This document shows positions 8,701 to 16,609 of a DNA stretch of 64,000 nt, one piece after another. The notes under the pieces are model-generated. The model had not been told where the DNA came from, ran no database searches, and saw only the letters and a program-made list of their open reading frames with translations. The DNA is from Anaerolineales bacterium (GTDB lineage Bacteria > Chloroflexota > Anaerolineae > Anaerolineales > Villigracilaceae): assembly GCA_016789305.1 (NCBI GenBank), contig JAEURJ010000023.1, positions 124,001 to 188,000 of the forward strand, read 5' to 3'. Position 1 is the stretch's first letter. Each line of letters begins with the position of its first letter. A program made the position numbers and the translations under genes.

Positions 8701-9104
8701 AAACCGGATACATCTTCCACCGAAAGTTCCCCCCAGTTAAAAGTCAGCGCCTTGATTGTCCACAGCAGGTAACGAGGCAGGTAGGGCAACTCCAGACCCG
8801 CCTCGTTGCGCAGTTTGGCCACCAGCATGTCGATTTGTGTCTGATCCGGGAATCCATCCGCCAGGCGTGGAATAGTCCCATTCGCAATATTGATGCGGAG
8901 GACAAGATCTATTTGGCTTTCGAGGCTGGTTTCAAAAGGGGATACTGCGGTTTCCAACCCGCGTGGGGATGGTTGATTGGCAAGCAATACAGTGATAAAA
9001 ACCCCAAAAAAAATGGTTACTGCAATCGTCAATGCCTTGCCGGCCAGATAACGCAAGGCACGTTTCCATGGGATGACGCGTGATGAAGGTGGTGGATTTC
9101 GCAT
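5703..9104 (-). CDS. Fused peptide-type ABC permease (DppB-DppC) with C-terminal LysM-like repeats
   Basis: The 1133-residue protein joins two oligopeptide/dipeptide ABC permeases. The first (about 15-370) has a DppB-type N-terminal segment and extracytoplasmic loop, then an EAA loop (DLARAKGLPYRVVERQYILR). After a basic linker, the second (about 455-915) has the DppC-type first membrane helix (AIFGLAVIIIML), a loop of about 200 residues, and an EAA loop (EVARSYGAGDFRIITRYLIPR). Another membrane helix (about 935-955) is followed by a Thr/Pro linker (SPTPTQTAMSHTLTPTLTS) and two LysM-like modules ending in LEIPQNG and SLYIP. Such permeases import peptides or oligosaccharides with a binding protein and ATPases, none of which are in this window. 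The LysM tail would lie outside the membrane and could bind peptidoglycan or another GlcNAc-containing glycan. It is read as a natural fusion because a single uninterrupted frame spans it. Confidence 0.85.
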   Translation of the reverse strand: MRNPPPSSRVIPWKRALRYLAGKALTIAVTIFFGVFITVLLANQPSPRGLETAVSPFETSLESQIDLVLRINIANGTIPRLADGFPDQTQIDMLVAKLRNEAGLELPYLPRYLLWTIKALTFNWGELSVEDVSGFGLGGPIPVHRDIVLESLPNTLLLIGTAFLLIFLIGMPLSLYLSRHYGSWLDRILAVISPISSIPSWVIAVLLVALFAVKLRWLPVSGKFDFVAPQDPFEYTLVLARHMILPVSAIVLSLLFQVVYTWRTFFILYSEEDYVDLARAKGLPYRVVERQYILRPALPYVMTSFATVLIGFWQLTVALEVIFQWPGIGLLYIKDALPDFWGEAVNPGRLMLVIEIVVIFAYLLGAVVFFLDLAYVLVDPRIHLLPANGTARGKVKSVNKGHVWEARLNAWMRKKTTSRRRQVSGAERSAVLSFKAGIESFHNFHSRIRLFLFELRRYPSAIFGLAVIIIMLIGSIYALTALPFEQYGREFDASRSTGRNYRPSVAAPAWTNLFSTTPRLSTLIMNEASPQTGVVLHDLGDGWMEKTTTFTFDYFYREIPSDMYLYLNPDYEEKIPYVSLTWITPDGRKLELIPKSINADTHYDFDSGMRVSRLLRENPQWKVWFVPGGQHPTPSYHLLFAKTNSSQDLPLHGTYRLIVKSLLFEKGSDMQPELVLLGQVYGVAGTDYWRRDLIVPLFWGMPFALLIGLFGTLVTILAAMLLPAIGVWYGGWLDRVIQHITEINMVLPGLMIAVLAYALFNTNIWVILGIVVMINSFGSPIKTFRSALLQAREAPYIEVARSYGAGDFRIITRYLIPRILPVLIPQLVTQVPSFIFLEATLGFFNIKSNYPSWGRVIYDGLSHGALYGSLFWVLNPILLLLLTGLAFALLGSALERILNPRMLDQVPMAEKEAGQSGRWILVLAAGVIIILLFFSFIPIKDGRTATQLVFGIFNTSPLLSTKKSAAPVMVATLPAAVSLPSETFTLIAEVSPTPTQTAMSHTLTPTLTSTVETPMEINVSQRPDTYMLHAGEFPYCIARRFDLDPMELLTLNGLSSTQTFYAGMNLEIPQNGRPFAGVRMLKAHPTTYVVAAANETLYNIACVFGDVEPESIAKANQISTDTVLLAGQSLYIP

Positions 9105-9202
9105 TCTTGAACGGGTTTCGCTCAGAAAATTATACGGGCCGCCACCTTATTCCTTCCCCTCCTACAGAATGGGATTAGCCAATCTACATTCGGATTTTTA
9201 TG

Positions 9203-9239
9203 AAAGGGAGAGTGCGGGTTCTGTTCCCACTCTCCCTTT
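9203..9239 (-). terminator. Hairpin terminator after sulfotransferase
   Basis: A 12-bp perfect stem (AAAGGGAGAGTG at 9203-9214 pairing with CACTCTCCCTTT at 9228-9239) overlaps the stop codon of the sulfotransferase at 9238. The following tract on the minus strand is only moderately T-rich, so termination may be partial. Confidence 0.6.
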
Positions 9240-10092
9240 ACCAGTCGTTATTTTTTTCATATCCAAGCCTGATCAACAAATCCCCGGCCACTTCCTTGAA
9301 TAACTTCTTATGTTCCTGAGTAAAATGCTGGGTCCAGCCTCCTGTCTTCCCCGAGCGGAAGGTGTGGCTTTTCTTCGGGTTGATCGCATCCACCAAGGCG
9401 GAAATTGCCTTTTCACGCGGGGTCGGGATTTTGTATCCCGTCTTCTCCACTTCATCCAACATGGCATTCAAGGTGGCATCGCGGTTGTTGATCAATTCTT
9501 CGAAGCGGAGGCACATCACATTTTTTTGTTCCAGCCATTGGAAGACGCCTTCATATCTTTGCTTTACATTGACCATGTATAAGCCATCCCGGTCAATACC
9601 GCTGATGGCAACCTTCAATCTTGCGGCAACATCGGGCAGGGAATTATAGTAATTGTGCATCCCATGTTCTTCATGCATATCGGTCGCGAAGAACACCTGC
9701 GAGACGAGCATATCCCTCGGATCACGATAAATGAAATAGTTCACGCGCCCGGCTGAGGTCAGGAAGGAGGCGTTTTCTTTGGTCGCATCCACATACCCCC
9801 AGCCGATCACTCCATCTGGCACACGTTTTAAGTCCGCAAGGATTTCATCCCCAGTTCTGCGCCCGCCTTCATACTTGATCGTGCGGACCGGATCCACATC
9901 CACATAACGATAGGGCATGATCTGCGTGAAGCCGTTGAGAATTTGCAACAGCAAATGCGATCCGCTCTTCGGCTTGGAATTTCCAAAGATGGGCGGCGCC
10001 TCATGAAAAGAAAACCGCTTCCATCGCAAGATGGCTTGAGCGGTTTTTCCATACGGCCGGGCGGTGCGGCGGAGTTTTTGAATGAGGGTCAT
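9238..10092 (-). CDS. PAPS-dependent sulfotransferase
   Basis: The 284-residue protein shows all three landmarks of the cytosolic-type sulfotransferase fold. These are the 5'-phosphosulfate loop PKSGSHLL at 41-48, the 3'-phosphate motif YRDPRDMLVS in the middle, and near the C-terminus the FRSGKTGGWTQHFT segment that matches the FRKGxxGDWKNHFT motif of the family. No signal peptide or membrane helix is seen, so it acts in the cytoplasm. It transfers sulfate from PAPS to a hydroxyl; the acceptor is unknown, and a nonulosonate, a glycan precursor or a lipid-linked sugar would fit the context. The next gene upstream on this strand is the short nonulosonate synthase, separated by a palindromic repeat at 10102-10130. 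Confidence 0.9.
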   Translation of the reverse strand: MTLIQKLRRTARPYGKTAQAILRWKRFSFHEAPPIFGNSKPKSGSHLLLQILNGFTQIMPYRYVDVDPVRTIKYEGGRRTGDEILADLKRVPDGVIGWGYVDATKENASFLTSAGRVNYFIYRDPRDMLVSQVFFATDMHEEHGMHNYYNSLPDVAARLKVAISGIDRDGLYMVNVKQRYEGVFQWLEQKNVMCLRFEELINNRDATLNAMLDEVEKTGYKIPTPREKAISALVDAINPKKSHTFRSGKTGGWTQHFTQEHKKLFKEVAGDLLIRLGYEKNNDW

Positions 10093-10101
10093 AATTCAAC
10101 C

Positions 10102-10130
10102 GTAGGGACACGGCGTCGCCATGTCCCTAC
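10102..10130. repeat. Intergenic palindromic repeat (GTAGGGACA family)
   Basis: A 29-bp near-perfect palindrome has arms GTAGGGACA and TGTCCCTAC around a GC-rich centre, with one mismatched pair at 10111/10121. It fills most of the 42-base gap between the neuB-like gene and the sulfotransferase. A shorter relative occurs at 26414-26428. It may act as a dispersed REP-like element or a transcript stabiliser. Confidence 0.7.
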
Positions 10131-10134
10131 AATT

Positions 10135-11016
10135 TTATTCGTTTACCACGCGGCGGAGTTTCTTCATCGAACCCTTTTCGGATTCATATACTTTCTTGAC
10201 GCCATCGCCAAGCGAGGCTTCGGTCACGCGGATATATTTGACCAATTTCTCGAAACCGCCCGGCTCAACAGATGCAGCCTGGTCACTGCCCCACATGGCG
10301 CGGTCCAGTGTGATATGACGTTCCACCGAAGTGGCGCCCAGCGCAATTGCAACGGCAGAAGGAACAAGGCCTGTTTCGTGGCCGGAATATCCGATCGGAT
10401 TCTTTGGGAATTCCCTGCGAAGGGTTTCGATCATTTTGAGATTTAATTCTTCGGGCTCACAGGGATAGGTGCTGGTGCAGTGCATGATAACAAGATTATC
10501 ATCACCAATGACACTCACGCCCTTGTGAATTTGTTCCATGGTGGACATGCCCGTTGAAATAATGATGGGCTTGCCCGTTTTGCGTACGTACTTCAACAGG
10601 TTGTGATCGGTCAACGAAGCGGAGGGAACCTTATAGGCGGGAGTATCGAACTTCTCCATGAAATCAACCGAAGGTTCATCCCACACCGAAACCATCCAGT
10701 CAATTTTCCTCTCCTTGCAATAGCGGTCGATCTCACGATACTGTTCCTCACTGAACTCAACCTTATAGCGGTAATCCAAATAAGTGATGTATCCCCACGG
10801 TGTCTCACGCATTTGTTTCTGCTGATCGAGCGGCGTGCATACTTCCGGCGTGCGTTTCTGGAACTTCACCGCATCTGCACCCGCATGAGCCGCCGCGTCG
10901 ATGATTTTCTTTGCAACATCCAGATCCCCGTTGTGATTAATTCCAACTTCCGCGATCACATACGCGGGATGTCCATCCCCCATCATTCGATTTCCAAATT
11001 TGATTTCACGAGCCAT
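10135..11016 (-). CDS. neuB: Nonulosonate (N-acetylneuraminate-type) synthase, lacking the SAF domain
   Basis: The 293-residue protein matches the NeuB TIM barrel: VIAEVGINHNGD near residue 20, DAVKFQKR, KVPSASLTDHNLL, PIIISTGMST, VIMHCTSTYP, IGYSGHETG and SVERHITLDR. The enzyme condenses PEP with a six-carbon N-acyl (or plain) hexose, such as ManNAc or its 6-phosphate, to give a nine-carbon acid. Usual NeuB, LegI and PseI proteins have about 340-360 residues because of a C-terminal antifreeze-like SAF domain; here the chain stops after the barrel, and only 42 bases separate it from the next gene, so no missing part is hidden downstream. It lies 2 bases after the CMP-synthetase gene. The phosphatase fused to that neighbour hints at a 9-phosphate product, which is an inference. 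Confidence 0.88.
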   Translation of the reverse strand: MAREIKFGNRMMGDGHPAYVIAEVGINHNGDLDVAKKIIDAAAHAGADAVKFQKRTPEVCTPLDQQKQMRETPWGYITYLDYRYKVEFSEEQYREIDRYCKERKIDWMVSVWDEPSVDFMEKFDTPAYKVPSASLTDHNLLKYVRKTGKPIIISTGMSTMEQIHKGVSVIGDDNLVIMHCTSTYPCEPEELNLKMIETLRREFPKNPIGYSGHETGLVPSAVAIALGATSVERHITLDRAMWGSDQAASVEPGGFEKLVKYIRVTEASLGDGVKKVYESEKGSMKKLRRVVNE

Positions 11017-11018
11017 GC

Positions 11019-12251
11019 TTATTTCTCCTTTTTTGATAATTGCTGCAATACGATCTCACACAATTCACGGATCGCCCCGTGACCGCCATTTTTCATCAAT
11101 ACATGATCTGCCGCGCGGAGCACTTCAGGATACGCATCCGCCACCGCTACAGACCAGCCTGCAATCTCGAAACAGGGAAGGTCATTGAGATCGTTGCCAA
11201 TATAGATGACATTCTCCGCTTTGATATTTTTCTGTTCGAGGACTTCGCGCATCACACGGCCTTTGTCCTGCATGCCCACATTATGAATGGCCTCCAGCCC
11301 CATCTTTTTCGCACGCGCCATCACAACAGGGTTCGGTTCCGAAGAGAGGATCATCGTCTCCACACCCAGCTCGCGAAGTTTCCTGATATGCATACTATCG
11401 CTGCGTGAGGCAAGAACGGATTCTTTGCCATCCTGATCGGTGATCACGTGATTATCGGTCACCACGCCGTCGAAGTCACAAATGATCATCTTGATCGCTT
11501 GAGGAATATCGCGACGAGGATTTCCCGGTGAAACCATCGGCAGGCCGCTATATGCCAGAGCCTCATACTTCGCCCAGTCGGGAAGGGTATCGATATCCAC
11601 TGTATATTTTGGGTCGATCACCAGCGGGTAGATCACATCGCCGGTCAATGATTTCTTCTGTGTGATCGTCGCATCACGGATCGCATCGACATGCCCTGTC
11701 TGCCAATAAACAGGCGGCAGGATCTGGCGGGGAGCATTATACGGCTCCGCAATTCCCTCCACCGCAAGCAGTGGATTCAAGGGTTTATCCTCCCCGTTAA
11801 ATCTCCACATCTTGAACGGGTTTTGTCCCGCAGGTACAACACCGCGCACACAATCCGCATCTTTGTGCTCCAGCAGGATACGAACAGCATCGTCCACCAT
11901 CGTGCGAGGGCGAATGGGGGATGTGGGACGCAATTGCACAACAATGTCCGGGCGATATCCTTCCACGTCCTCAAGCCATTTCAAAGCATGTTCAAATACG
12001 GGAAGATCGGTGGTCTTATCTTGAGAAATCTCATCAGGACGGAGGAACGGTGCCTCGGCTCCCCACTCACGGGCAACTGCTGCAATTTCCGCGTCGTCTG
12101 TGGAGACGATGACGCGAGTCACCAACTCGGATCTCTTCGCTGCAGCGATACTCCAGGCGATCAGGGGATATCCCGCAAAAGAGCGGATATTCTTGCGTGG
12201 AATTCCTTTGGAGCCGCCGCGTGCAGGGATGAGAGCAAGGACTTCAGTCAT
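11019..12251 (-). CDS. neuA: CMP-nonulosonate synthetase fused to a KdsC-like HAD phosphatase
   Basis: Residues 1 to about 230 form an acylneuraminate cytidylyltransferase with ARGGSKGIPRKN at 10-21, RPTSPIR near 108-114 and a DIDT metal-binding segment near 219. Residues about 253-405 form a type-C0 HAD phosphatase related to KdsC, with ICDFDGVVTD (D259 and D261), the ILSSEP segment, a lysine region and IGNDLND at 351-357. One protein could thus remove a 9-phosphate and activate the free acid with CTP. Similar NeuA-HAD fusions are known in animals and in some bacteria. The gene is packed between the SDR (12 bases upstream) and the neuB-like gene (2 bases downstream), a compact nonulosonate operon. 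Which acid (Neu5Ac, KDN or legionaminate) is made cannot be told. Confidence 0.92.
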   Translation of the reverse strand: MTEVLALIPARGGSKGIPRKNIRSFAGYPLIAWSIAAAKRSELVTRVIVSTDDAEIAAVAREWGAEAPFLRPDEISQDKTTDLPVFEHALKWLEDVEGYRPDIVVQLRPTSPIRPRTMVDDAVRILLEHKDADCVRGVVPAGQNPFKMWRFNGEDKPLNPLLAVEGIAEPYNAPRQILPPVYWQTGHVDAIRDATITQKKSLTGDVIYPLVIDPKYTVDIDTLPDWAKYEALAYSGLPMVSPGNPRRDIPQAIKMIICDFDGVVTDNHVITDQDGKESVLASRSDSMHIRKLRELGVETMILSSEPNPVVMARAKKMGLEAIHNVGMQDKGRVMREVLEQKNIKAENVIYIGNDLNDLPCFEIAGWSVAVADAYPEVLRAADHVLMKNGGHGAIRELCEIVLQQLSKKEK

Positions 12252-12263
12252 GATTTTACTTAA

Positions 12264-13091
12264 TTACCACGCCGTCCAGCCGCCATCTACAACGACATTA
12301 TTGCCTGTCATATAAGAGGATGCATCGGAGGCAAGGAATAACAGCGCGCCATTCATTTCATCCTTCTTGGCCATACGGCCCAGAATGGTTTTGGCGGAAT
12401 AATTTTTCACGAAGTATTCTTCATGGTTATTGAATACGCCACCCGGCGTGAGCGCATTCACACGGATCTCTGTCTCAGCATAATACGCAGCGAGGTATTT
12501 GGTAAATCCCATCACACCCGCCTTAGTGGTGGTGTAATACACTGGTTTATACGCCACACGTTTTCCATCTTTAATATAAATACGTTGATCCGGGCCATTC
12601 AAACCATAGGTGGAGCAGATGTTGATGATACTTCCCTTTTTTCCCTGCGCAACCATTTGTTTTGCACATGCCTGTGTAACCAAAAACATGCCTGTTAGAT
12701 TTACATTCAATGCTGCATTCCATTGTTCGAGTGGATAGTCCTCAAATGCGCCGGGGGCAATACCCTTGGCAGCGGCATCGGGGTCGAACTTTGGATCGAG
12801 AGCGGCGGAATTGACCAGTACATCGAGCCCGCCAAAAGACAAAAGAACCGAGGCAACCATCGCATTGACCGATTCGGGCTTGGTGATATCCACTGCAATG
12901 CCCTTGGCCTTGTATCCATCTTTGACAAGATTTTCAGCAACTTTATTGGCGGCATCACCGTTGAGATCAACGACAGCGACGGCTGCACCGGCTTCTGCCA
13001 GCGTCTTGCAAAATTCCGCGCCAAGCAGGCCCACCCCACCGGTCACCACAGCCACGCGGTCCTTCATGTTAAATTTATCGAGAATTGTCAT
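12264..13091 (-). CDS. Short-chain dehydrogenase/reductase (PtmA-like)
   Basis: The 275-residue protein has the SDR cofactor motif TGGVGLLG at 17-24, VNSAA near 93-97, the catalytic Ser in NICSTYG (S160) and a YxxxK pair (Y186, K190) in YYTTTKAG. The C-terminus ends in GNNVVVDGGWTAW, the usual SDR ending. It lies directly upstream of the CMP-nonulosonate synthetase on the same strand, the same pairing as ptmA-ptmB in Campylobacter flagellin-glycosylation loci, so a step in making or modifying the nonulosonate precursor is likely. The substrate is not readable. Confidence 0.88.
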   Translation of the reverse strand: MTILDKFNMKDRVAVVTGGVGLLGAEFCKTLAEAGAAVAVVDLNGDAANKVAENLVKDGYKAKGIAVDITKPESVNAMVASVLLSFGGLDVLVNSAALDPKFDPDAAAKGIAPGAFEDYPLEQWNAALNVNLTGMFLVTQACAKQMVAQGKKGSIINICSTYGLNGPDQRIYIKDGKRVAYKPVYYTTTKAGVMGFTKYLAAYYAETEIRVNALTPGGVFNNHEEYFVKNYSAKTILGRMAKKDEMNGALLFLASDASSYMTGNNVVVDGGWTAW

Positions 13092-13102
13092 TTCAATTCC
13101 TT

Positions 13103-14656
13103 TTAGGGAAATGTTGTGTAGATTTTATCGCCGTGTGAATTATGCGCAAGATACAATCCTTCGGCAAGCTGCAGGTAGGTTGATTGCACATCTTCCGCTT
13201 CCGAGCCAAACTTGAACAGCGCCAGCACGGCTTCACCCGAAAGCACATCCGCCTGCAAAGTCTTTGCACCTTGTTCAAAACCTTTACGCGGCAGCCCGGT
13301 AACCGGATCGATCAAATCTGGCAGCACGTAACTCGGACGATTTGTATAAAGATAGACGGGGCCGGGTTGATTGGTGTAGATGCGTGTCCCATCCGGCAGG
13401 TCATCTAGAAAATCCATCGCCTCCGAATCATACCATTGGAAGGAGGCGTATCCCTGCGCGCCTTTGTGCAGTTGAGCCACCACACCTTTGGTTTCGTTTA
13501 CCGACAACAAAAACAAAGATGCTGTAAAAACAATCACCAACCCACGCTGAATAGTAGACCGCTTTTGCCACAACCAGAAACCAAGCCAAACAAGCAAAAT
13601 CAGCAGCGATATATAAATCGGGGAATTAATACGCAACTTGAATTTTGTACTGGCATCGAACAACATCATGGATGAGATGATGGATGCCAGATATCCAAAG
13701 ATATACAACCCGTTCGTGAAGGACAAAACTTCTGGAAGTTCGGAGGTTGGCTGAAGGAATTTCCTGAAACCTTTAAGTAGGACCCAGATCAAGATAACAA
13801 AAGCTATAACGAAAACAAGAACAAGGAACAACTCAGGCATCTTCACCAAAGTACGACGCCATGTTTCCACTGGAATTAGAAATTCGGAAAAATTATAAAT
13901 TCCAGTTTGAATGTTCTCCGCCGAAAGCGGATGATACACAAGCGTACGATTGGTGGCATTATCGGCAACCAGTTTGTTACGAGCTGCCCACGCCGCGGCC
14001 CACGGCAAAAAGGAAGCAACAAACACGAGGGAGCGCTTTATACGTAACTCCCATGTCTCACGCAGGAGAATAATCGCAACCAGGAATGTTGCCACTAAAG
14101 CAAGCCCGGCGTATCGGGTCAAATAAGCCAGGCCGGCAAAACAACCCGTCAGAACGAGCCAGCGCATTCTTTTGCGGTCAAGATAATATTCAAAGAACAG
14201 AAATGAAATCAGGCTGAAAAATATATAGAGCGGCTCACTCATCGCCACCGCGTGAACACGGAACAAGGAGGAGTTGACCACGAACAGGAAGGCAAGAACG
14301 ATTCCAGCAACTTGTGACTTGGTCATGCGCCAGCCGATGACGCCAAGCAGGAATGTGTTTGCGCCAAACAGAAGCGCGTTGACAAATCGTGCCCCGCGGA
14401 TTGGGTCGAGTCCGCTTAGGCCGACCAACGCCAGAATGGATGAAAATGCTGGGGGAAAATGTGTGACAGGGCCATTGCTTGCGAGCCATGCTTCGCGATA
14501 GCCTTGTCCGTTTAACATGCTGCGTGCGCCTGCAATGTACGCAATCGAATCATCTGATAAGCCAAGTCCCTGCGGAGTCGCATACAGGATGAGAAATATT
14601 CCCAGTGCGGCAAGCAGGCCAAGGATCAGAAAAGAAGCGGCACGTTGTTTCATCAT
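13103..14656 (-). CDS. GT-C/PMT-like membrane glycosyltransferase
   Basis: The 517-residue protein has about ten or more hydrophobic helices. It carries features of the dolichyl-phosphate-mannose transferase/ArnT superfamily: an acidic pair in the first extracytoplasmic loop (LGLSDDSIAY, about 32-41) and the helical segment GLAYLTRYAGL. The C-terminal 130 residues are soluble (IYTNQPGPVYLYTN) and would face outside. Family members transfer a sugar from a polyprenyl-phosphate donor to a lipid, protein or glycan. It lies 11 bases upstream of the SDR gene and after a hairpin, so it probably begins the nonulosonate transcript group. Donor and acceptor are unknown. Confidence 0.7.
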   Translation of the reverse strand: MMKQRAASFLILGLLAALGIFLILYATPQGLGLSDDSIAYIAGARSMLNGQGYREAWLASNGPVTHFPPAFSSILALVGLSGLDPIRGARFVNALLFGANTFLLGVIGWRMTKSQVAGIVLAFLFVVNSSLFRVHAVAMSEPLYIFFSLISFLFFEYYLDRKRMRWLVLTGCFAGLAYLTRYAGLALVATFLVAIILLRETWELRIKRSLVFVASFLPWAAAWAARNKLVADNATNRTLVYHPLSAENIQTGIYNFSEFLIPVETWRRTLVKMPELFLVLVFVIAFVILIWVLLKGFRKFLQPTSELPEVLSFTNGLYIFGYLASIISSMMLFDASTKFKLRINSPIYISLLILLVWLGFWLWQKRSTIQRGLVIVFTASLFLLSVNETKGVVAQLHKGAQGYASFQWYDSEAMDFLDDLPDGTRIYTNQPGPVYLYTNRPSYVLPDLIDPVTGLPRKGFEQGAKTLQADVLSGEAVLALFKFGSEAEDVQSTYLQLAEGLYLAHNSHGDKIYTTFP

Positions 14657-14664
14657 AAGAAACA

Positions 14665-14695
14665 GATGGCAGTCATCTTCAGGATGACTGCCATC
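14665..14695 (-). terminator. Strong hairpin after sat-cysC
   Basis: A perfect 13-bp stem GATGGCAGTCATC / GATGACTGCCATC with a 5-base loop lies just past the stop codon of the sulfate-activation gene, followed on the minus strand by CTGTTTCTT. It should end or attenuate transcription before the GT-C gene at 14656. Confidence 0.8.
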
Positions 14696-14704
14696 TTGAT
14701 CATA

Positions 14705-16432
14705 TTATTTTACAGGCAGAATATAGCCCTGCTCTTCAAGATACTTGATAATGATGCGGGCGTTGTCTTCGGGGGAAGAACCAAATCCCTTGAGAGTGAT
14801 CTCGGGATTGATCGGCGGCTCGTAGGGATCATCCACGCCGGTGAAGCCCATCGGCTTGCCATCCACCATGGCCTGGCGCGCCTTGGCGTACAAACCCTTC
14901 ACATCGCGTTGTTCGCAGACTTCGACAGGAGTATCCATGTAGACTTCGATGAAATTCTCGCCCACCATCTTGCGGGCCTCTTCACGTGTGGCACGGTAAG
15001 GACTGATGGCCGCACAGATGACAGCGCCGCCAGCATGGACAATTTCGCCAGCCACGAAACCGATACGGATAATGTTGGTGTCGCGGTCTTCCTTGCTGAA
15101 ACCAAGTCCCTTGGAAAGATGCGTGCGAACCACATCTCCATCGAGAATGGCGGTTTCACGACCGCGTTCGAGAAGCAAGGTTGTGAGCACTTGCGTGGTG
15201 GCCGATTTGCCAGAGCCGCTCAAACCGGTGAACCAGATGCCAAATCCCTGCTTGTGACGCGGAGGATACATTTCGCGCAAAATCTCGGCGGTTTCGGGGC
15301 GGGTGAACCATTCGGGAAGCAGCTTGCCCTTGGCAAGATAATCATCGCGAACCTGGGTACCGGAGATGTTGGCGGTCTTGGCACCCTTCGGCACATCCTT
15401 TTCCTCCACATAACGATCTTCATCGGGAAGATAGACGAGCATTTCAAATGGGATCATCTTGACGCCAATTTCGGCCTCATACTGTTTCATGATCTCCTGC
15501 GCATCATACGGACCGTAGAAAGGCTTGCCCGTGGAATCATTTCCCGGCCCCGCATGATCGCGGCCGACAACAAAGTGATTTGCGCCGTGGTTGCGGCGAA
15601 TGATGGCATGAAGCAAAGCTTCCTTCGGACCGGCCATGCGCATTGCAAGCGGGAGCAAGCTGAGCATGGTATTTTTTTGATCGTAGTGATTATCGACCAG
15701 GGCCTTGTAGGTACGGACACGGGTGTAATGATCCACATCACCGGGCTTGGTCATACCGACTGTAGGGTGAACCAATAATGAGCCGTTAACCTGTGCAGCA
15801 GCGCGTTTTGTCAACTCCTCATGAATGCGATGCAGGGGATTGCGTGTCTGGAAGGCAACGACATTGTCGTGTCCCATTTCTTCGAGTCTGGTTCGAACCT
15901 GCGCAGGGGTGAGGCGCAAATTGACAAAATCATAATACTTGGGAAGGTTGACAACCTTCATCGGGCCAGTGATGCAAACCTTGTTCCAACGCCCCATTTC
16001 GGAAACCATCGGGTGCTTGGTATCTGTTGTTCCATACGCAAGTGAGGCTTCTGTATCAGCATCCCAGTGATAGACCTCTTCAAGGGTCATCACAGCGATC
16101 AGATCGAAGTTGGCATTGCGAAGAGCGAGTTGCTCGCCCACGGTGGGCAATTCCTTGGGATCCGCTGTCAGAGTGATCGGAAGTGGAAAGAGGGTTCCAT
16201 CCGCAAGGCGCATTTCCTTGAGAACACGGTCATAATCAGCCTTGCCCATGAAGGTTGTCAGCGGGGAAAAACCGCCCGTGGCGATCAATTCCAAGTCACA
16301 CAAATTGCGCATGGTAATTTTGATGGAAGGAAGTTTTCCTGCGCGGGCAAGCAGCTCTTCACGTTCCTTGCCTTCCACAACCAGGTTGATCAGTTTTCCA
16401 CCATAAGGGGGGATAAGTTTCGCTTTTGCCAT
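14705..16432 (-). CDS. Bifunctional sulfate adenylyltransferase / APS kinase (PAPS synthesis)
   Basis: The 575-residue enzyme has an N-terminal PUA-like and ATP-sulfurylase part with QTRNPLHRIH (195-204) and GRDHAGPG (290-297), the two nucleotide-binding motifs. These are followed by a C-terminal APS kinase with P-loop GLSGSGKS (403-410) and the DGDVVR, AAISPYR and PxxxCxxRD motifs. It turns sulfate and two ATP into PAPS in the cytoplasm. The start ATG has GGAG 7 bases upstream. Its placement among three sulfotransferases (1, 9.2 and 17.6 kb), with no PAPS reductase or sulfite reductase in sight, argues for glycan sulfation rather than cysteine synthesis. Its promoter region holds a 25-bp palindrome shared with the EPS-type regulator promoter, so regulation together with the polysaccharide locus is likely. 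Confidence 0.95.
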   Translation of the reverse strand: MAKAKLIPPYGGKLINLVVEGKEREELLARAGKLPSIKITMRNLCDLELIATGGFSPLTTFMGKADYDRVLKEMRLADGTLFPLPITLTADPKELPTVGEQLALRNANFDLIAVMTLEEVYHWDADTEASLAYGTTDTKHPMVSEMGRWNKVCITGPMKVVNLPKYYDFVNLRLTPAQVRTRLEEMGHDNVVAFQTRNPLHRIHEELTKRAAAQVNGSLLVHPTVGMTKPGDVDHYTRVRTYKALVDNHYDQKNTMLSLLPLAMRMAGPKEALLHAIIRRNHGANHFVVGRDHAGPGNDSTGKPFYGPYDAQEIMKQYEAEIGVKMIPFEMLVYLPDEDRYVEEKDVPKGAKTANISGTQVRDDYLAKGKLLPEWFTRPETAEILREMYPPRHKQGFGIWFTGLSGSGKSATTQVLTTLLLERGRETAILDGDVVRTHLSKGLGFSKEDRDTNIIRIGFVAGEIVHAGGAVICAAISPYRATREEARKMVGENFIEVYMDTPVEVCEQRDVKGLYAKARQAMVDGKPMGFTGVDDPYEPPINPEITLKGFGSSPEDNARIIIKYLEEQGYILPVK

Positions 16433-16513
16433 TATTACTCCATTATGTTTTATAGTAGTTGACAGCTGAGGATAGGCGATATTCCATGCTGCCCCTACGA
16501 GAATTCAAATGCC

Positions 16514-16551
16514 CCAAAATTATACTCCAAAATTCAGCCGGTGAATTTTGG
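16514..16551 (-). promoter_or_regulatory. sat-cysC promoter region with operator-like palindrome
   Basis: On the minus strand a perfect -10 TATAAT lies at 16524-16519. Immediately upstream (higher coordinates) is the palindrome CCAAAATTCA-N5-TGAATTTTGG at 16527-16551, which covers the spacer and -35 region; no good -35 hexamer is visible. A further half-site CCAAAATTAT lies at 16514-16523. The left arm, spacing and most of the right arm match a palindrome at 44117-44141 in front of the EPS-type regulator gene. Together with other non-coding sequence this fills the 177-base gap before the Gfo/Idh gene. Confidence 0.65.
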
Positions 16552-16609
16552 AATTAAAAAACGCCCCTCATATTCACAACAAGAAAAGAATTCCCGCCTT
16601 TTAATGTGT

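Noticed and set aside
10093..10134. Hidden SAF domain of the short nonulosonate synthase after a frameshift
   Set aside because: Only 42 bases separate the stop from the next gene and they are filled by a palindrome, too short for a SAF domain of about 60 residues.
14645..15778. Long rightward open frame (377 codons) opposite sat-cysC
   Set aside because: It lies antisense to a well-supported enzyme with all its motifs; its sequence has no recognisable family.
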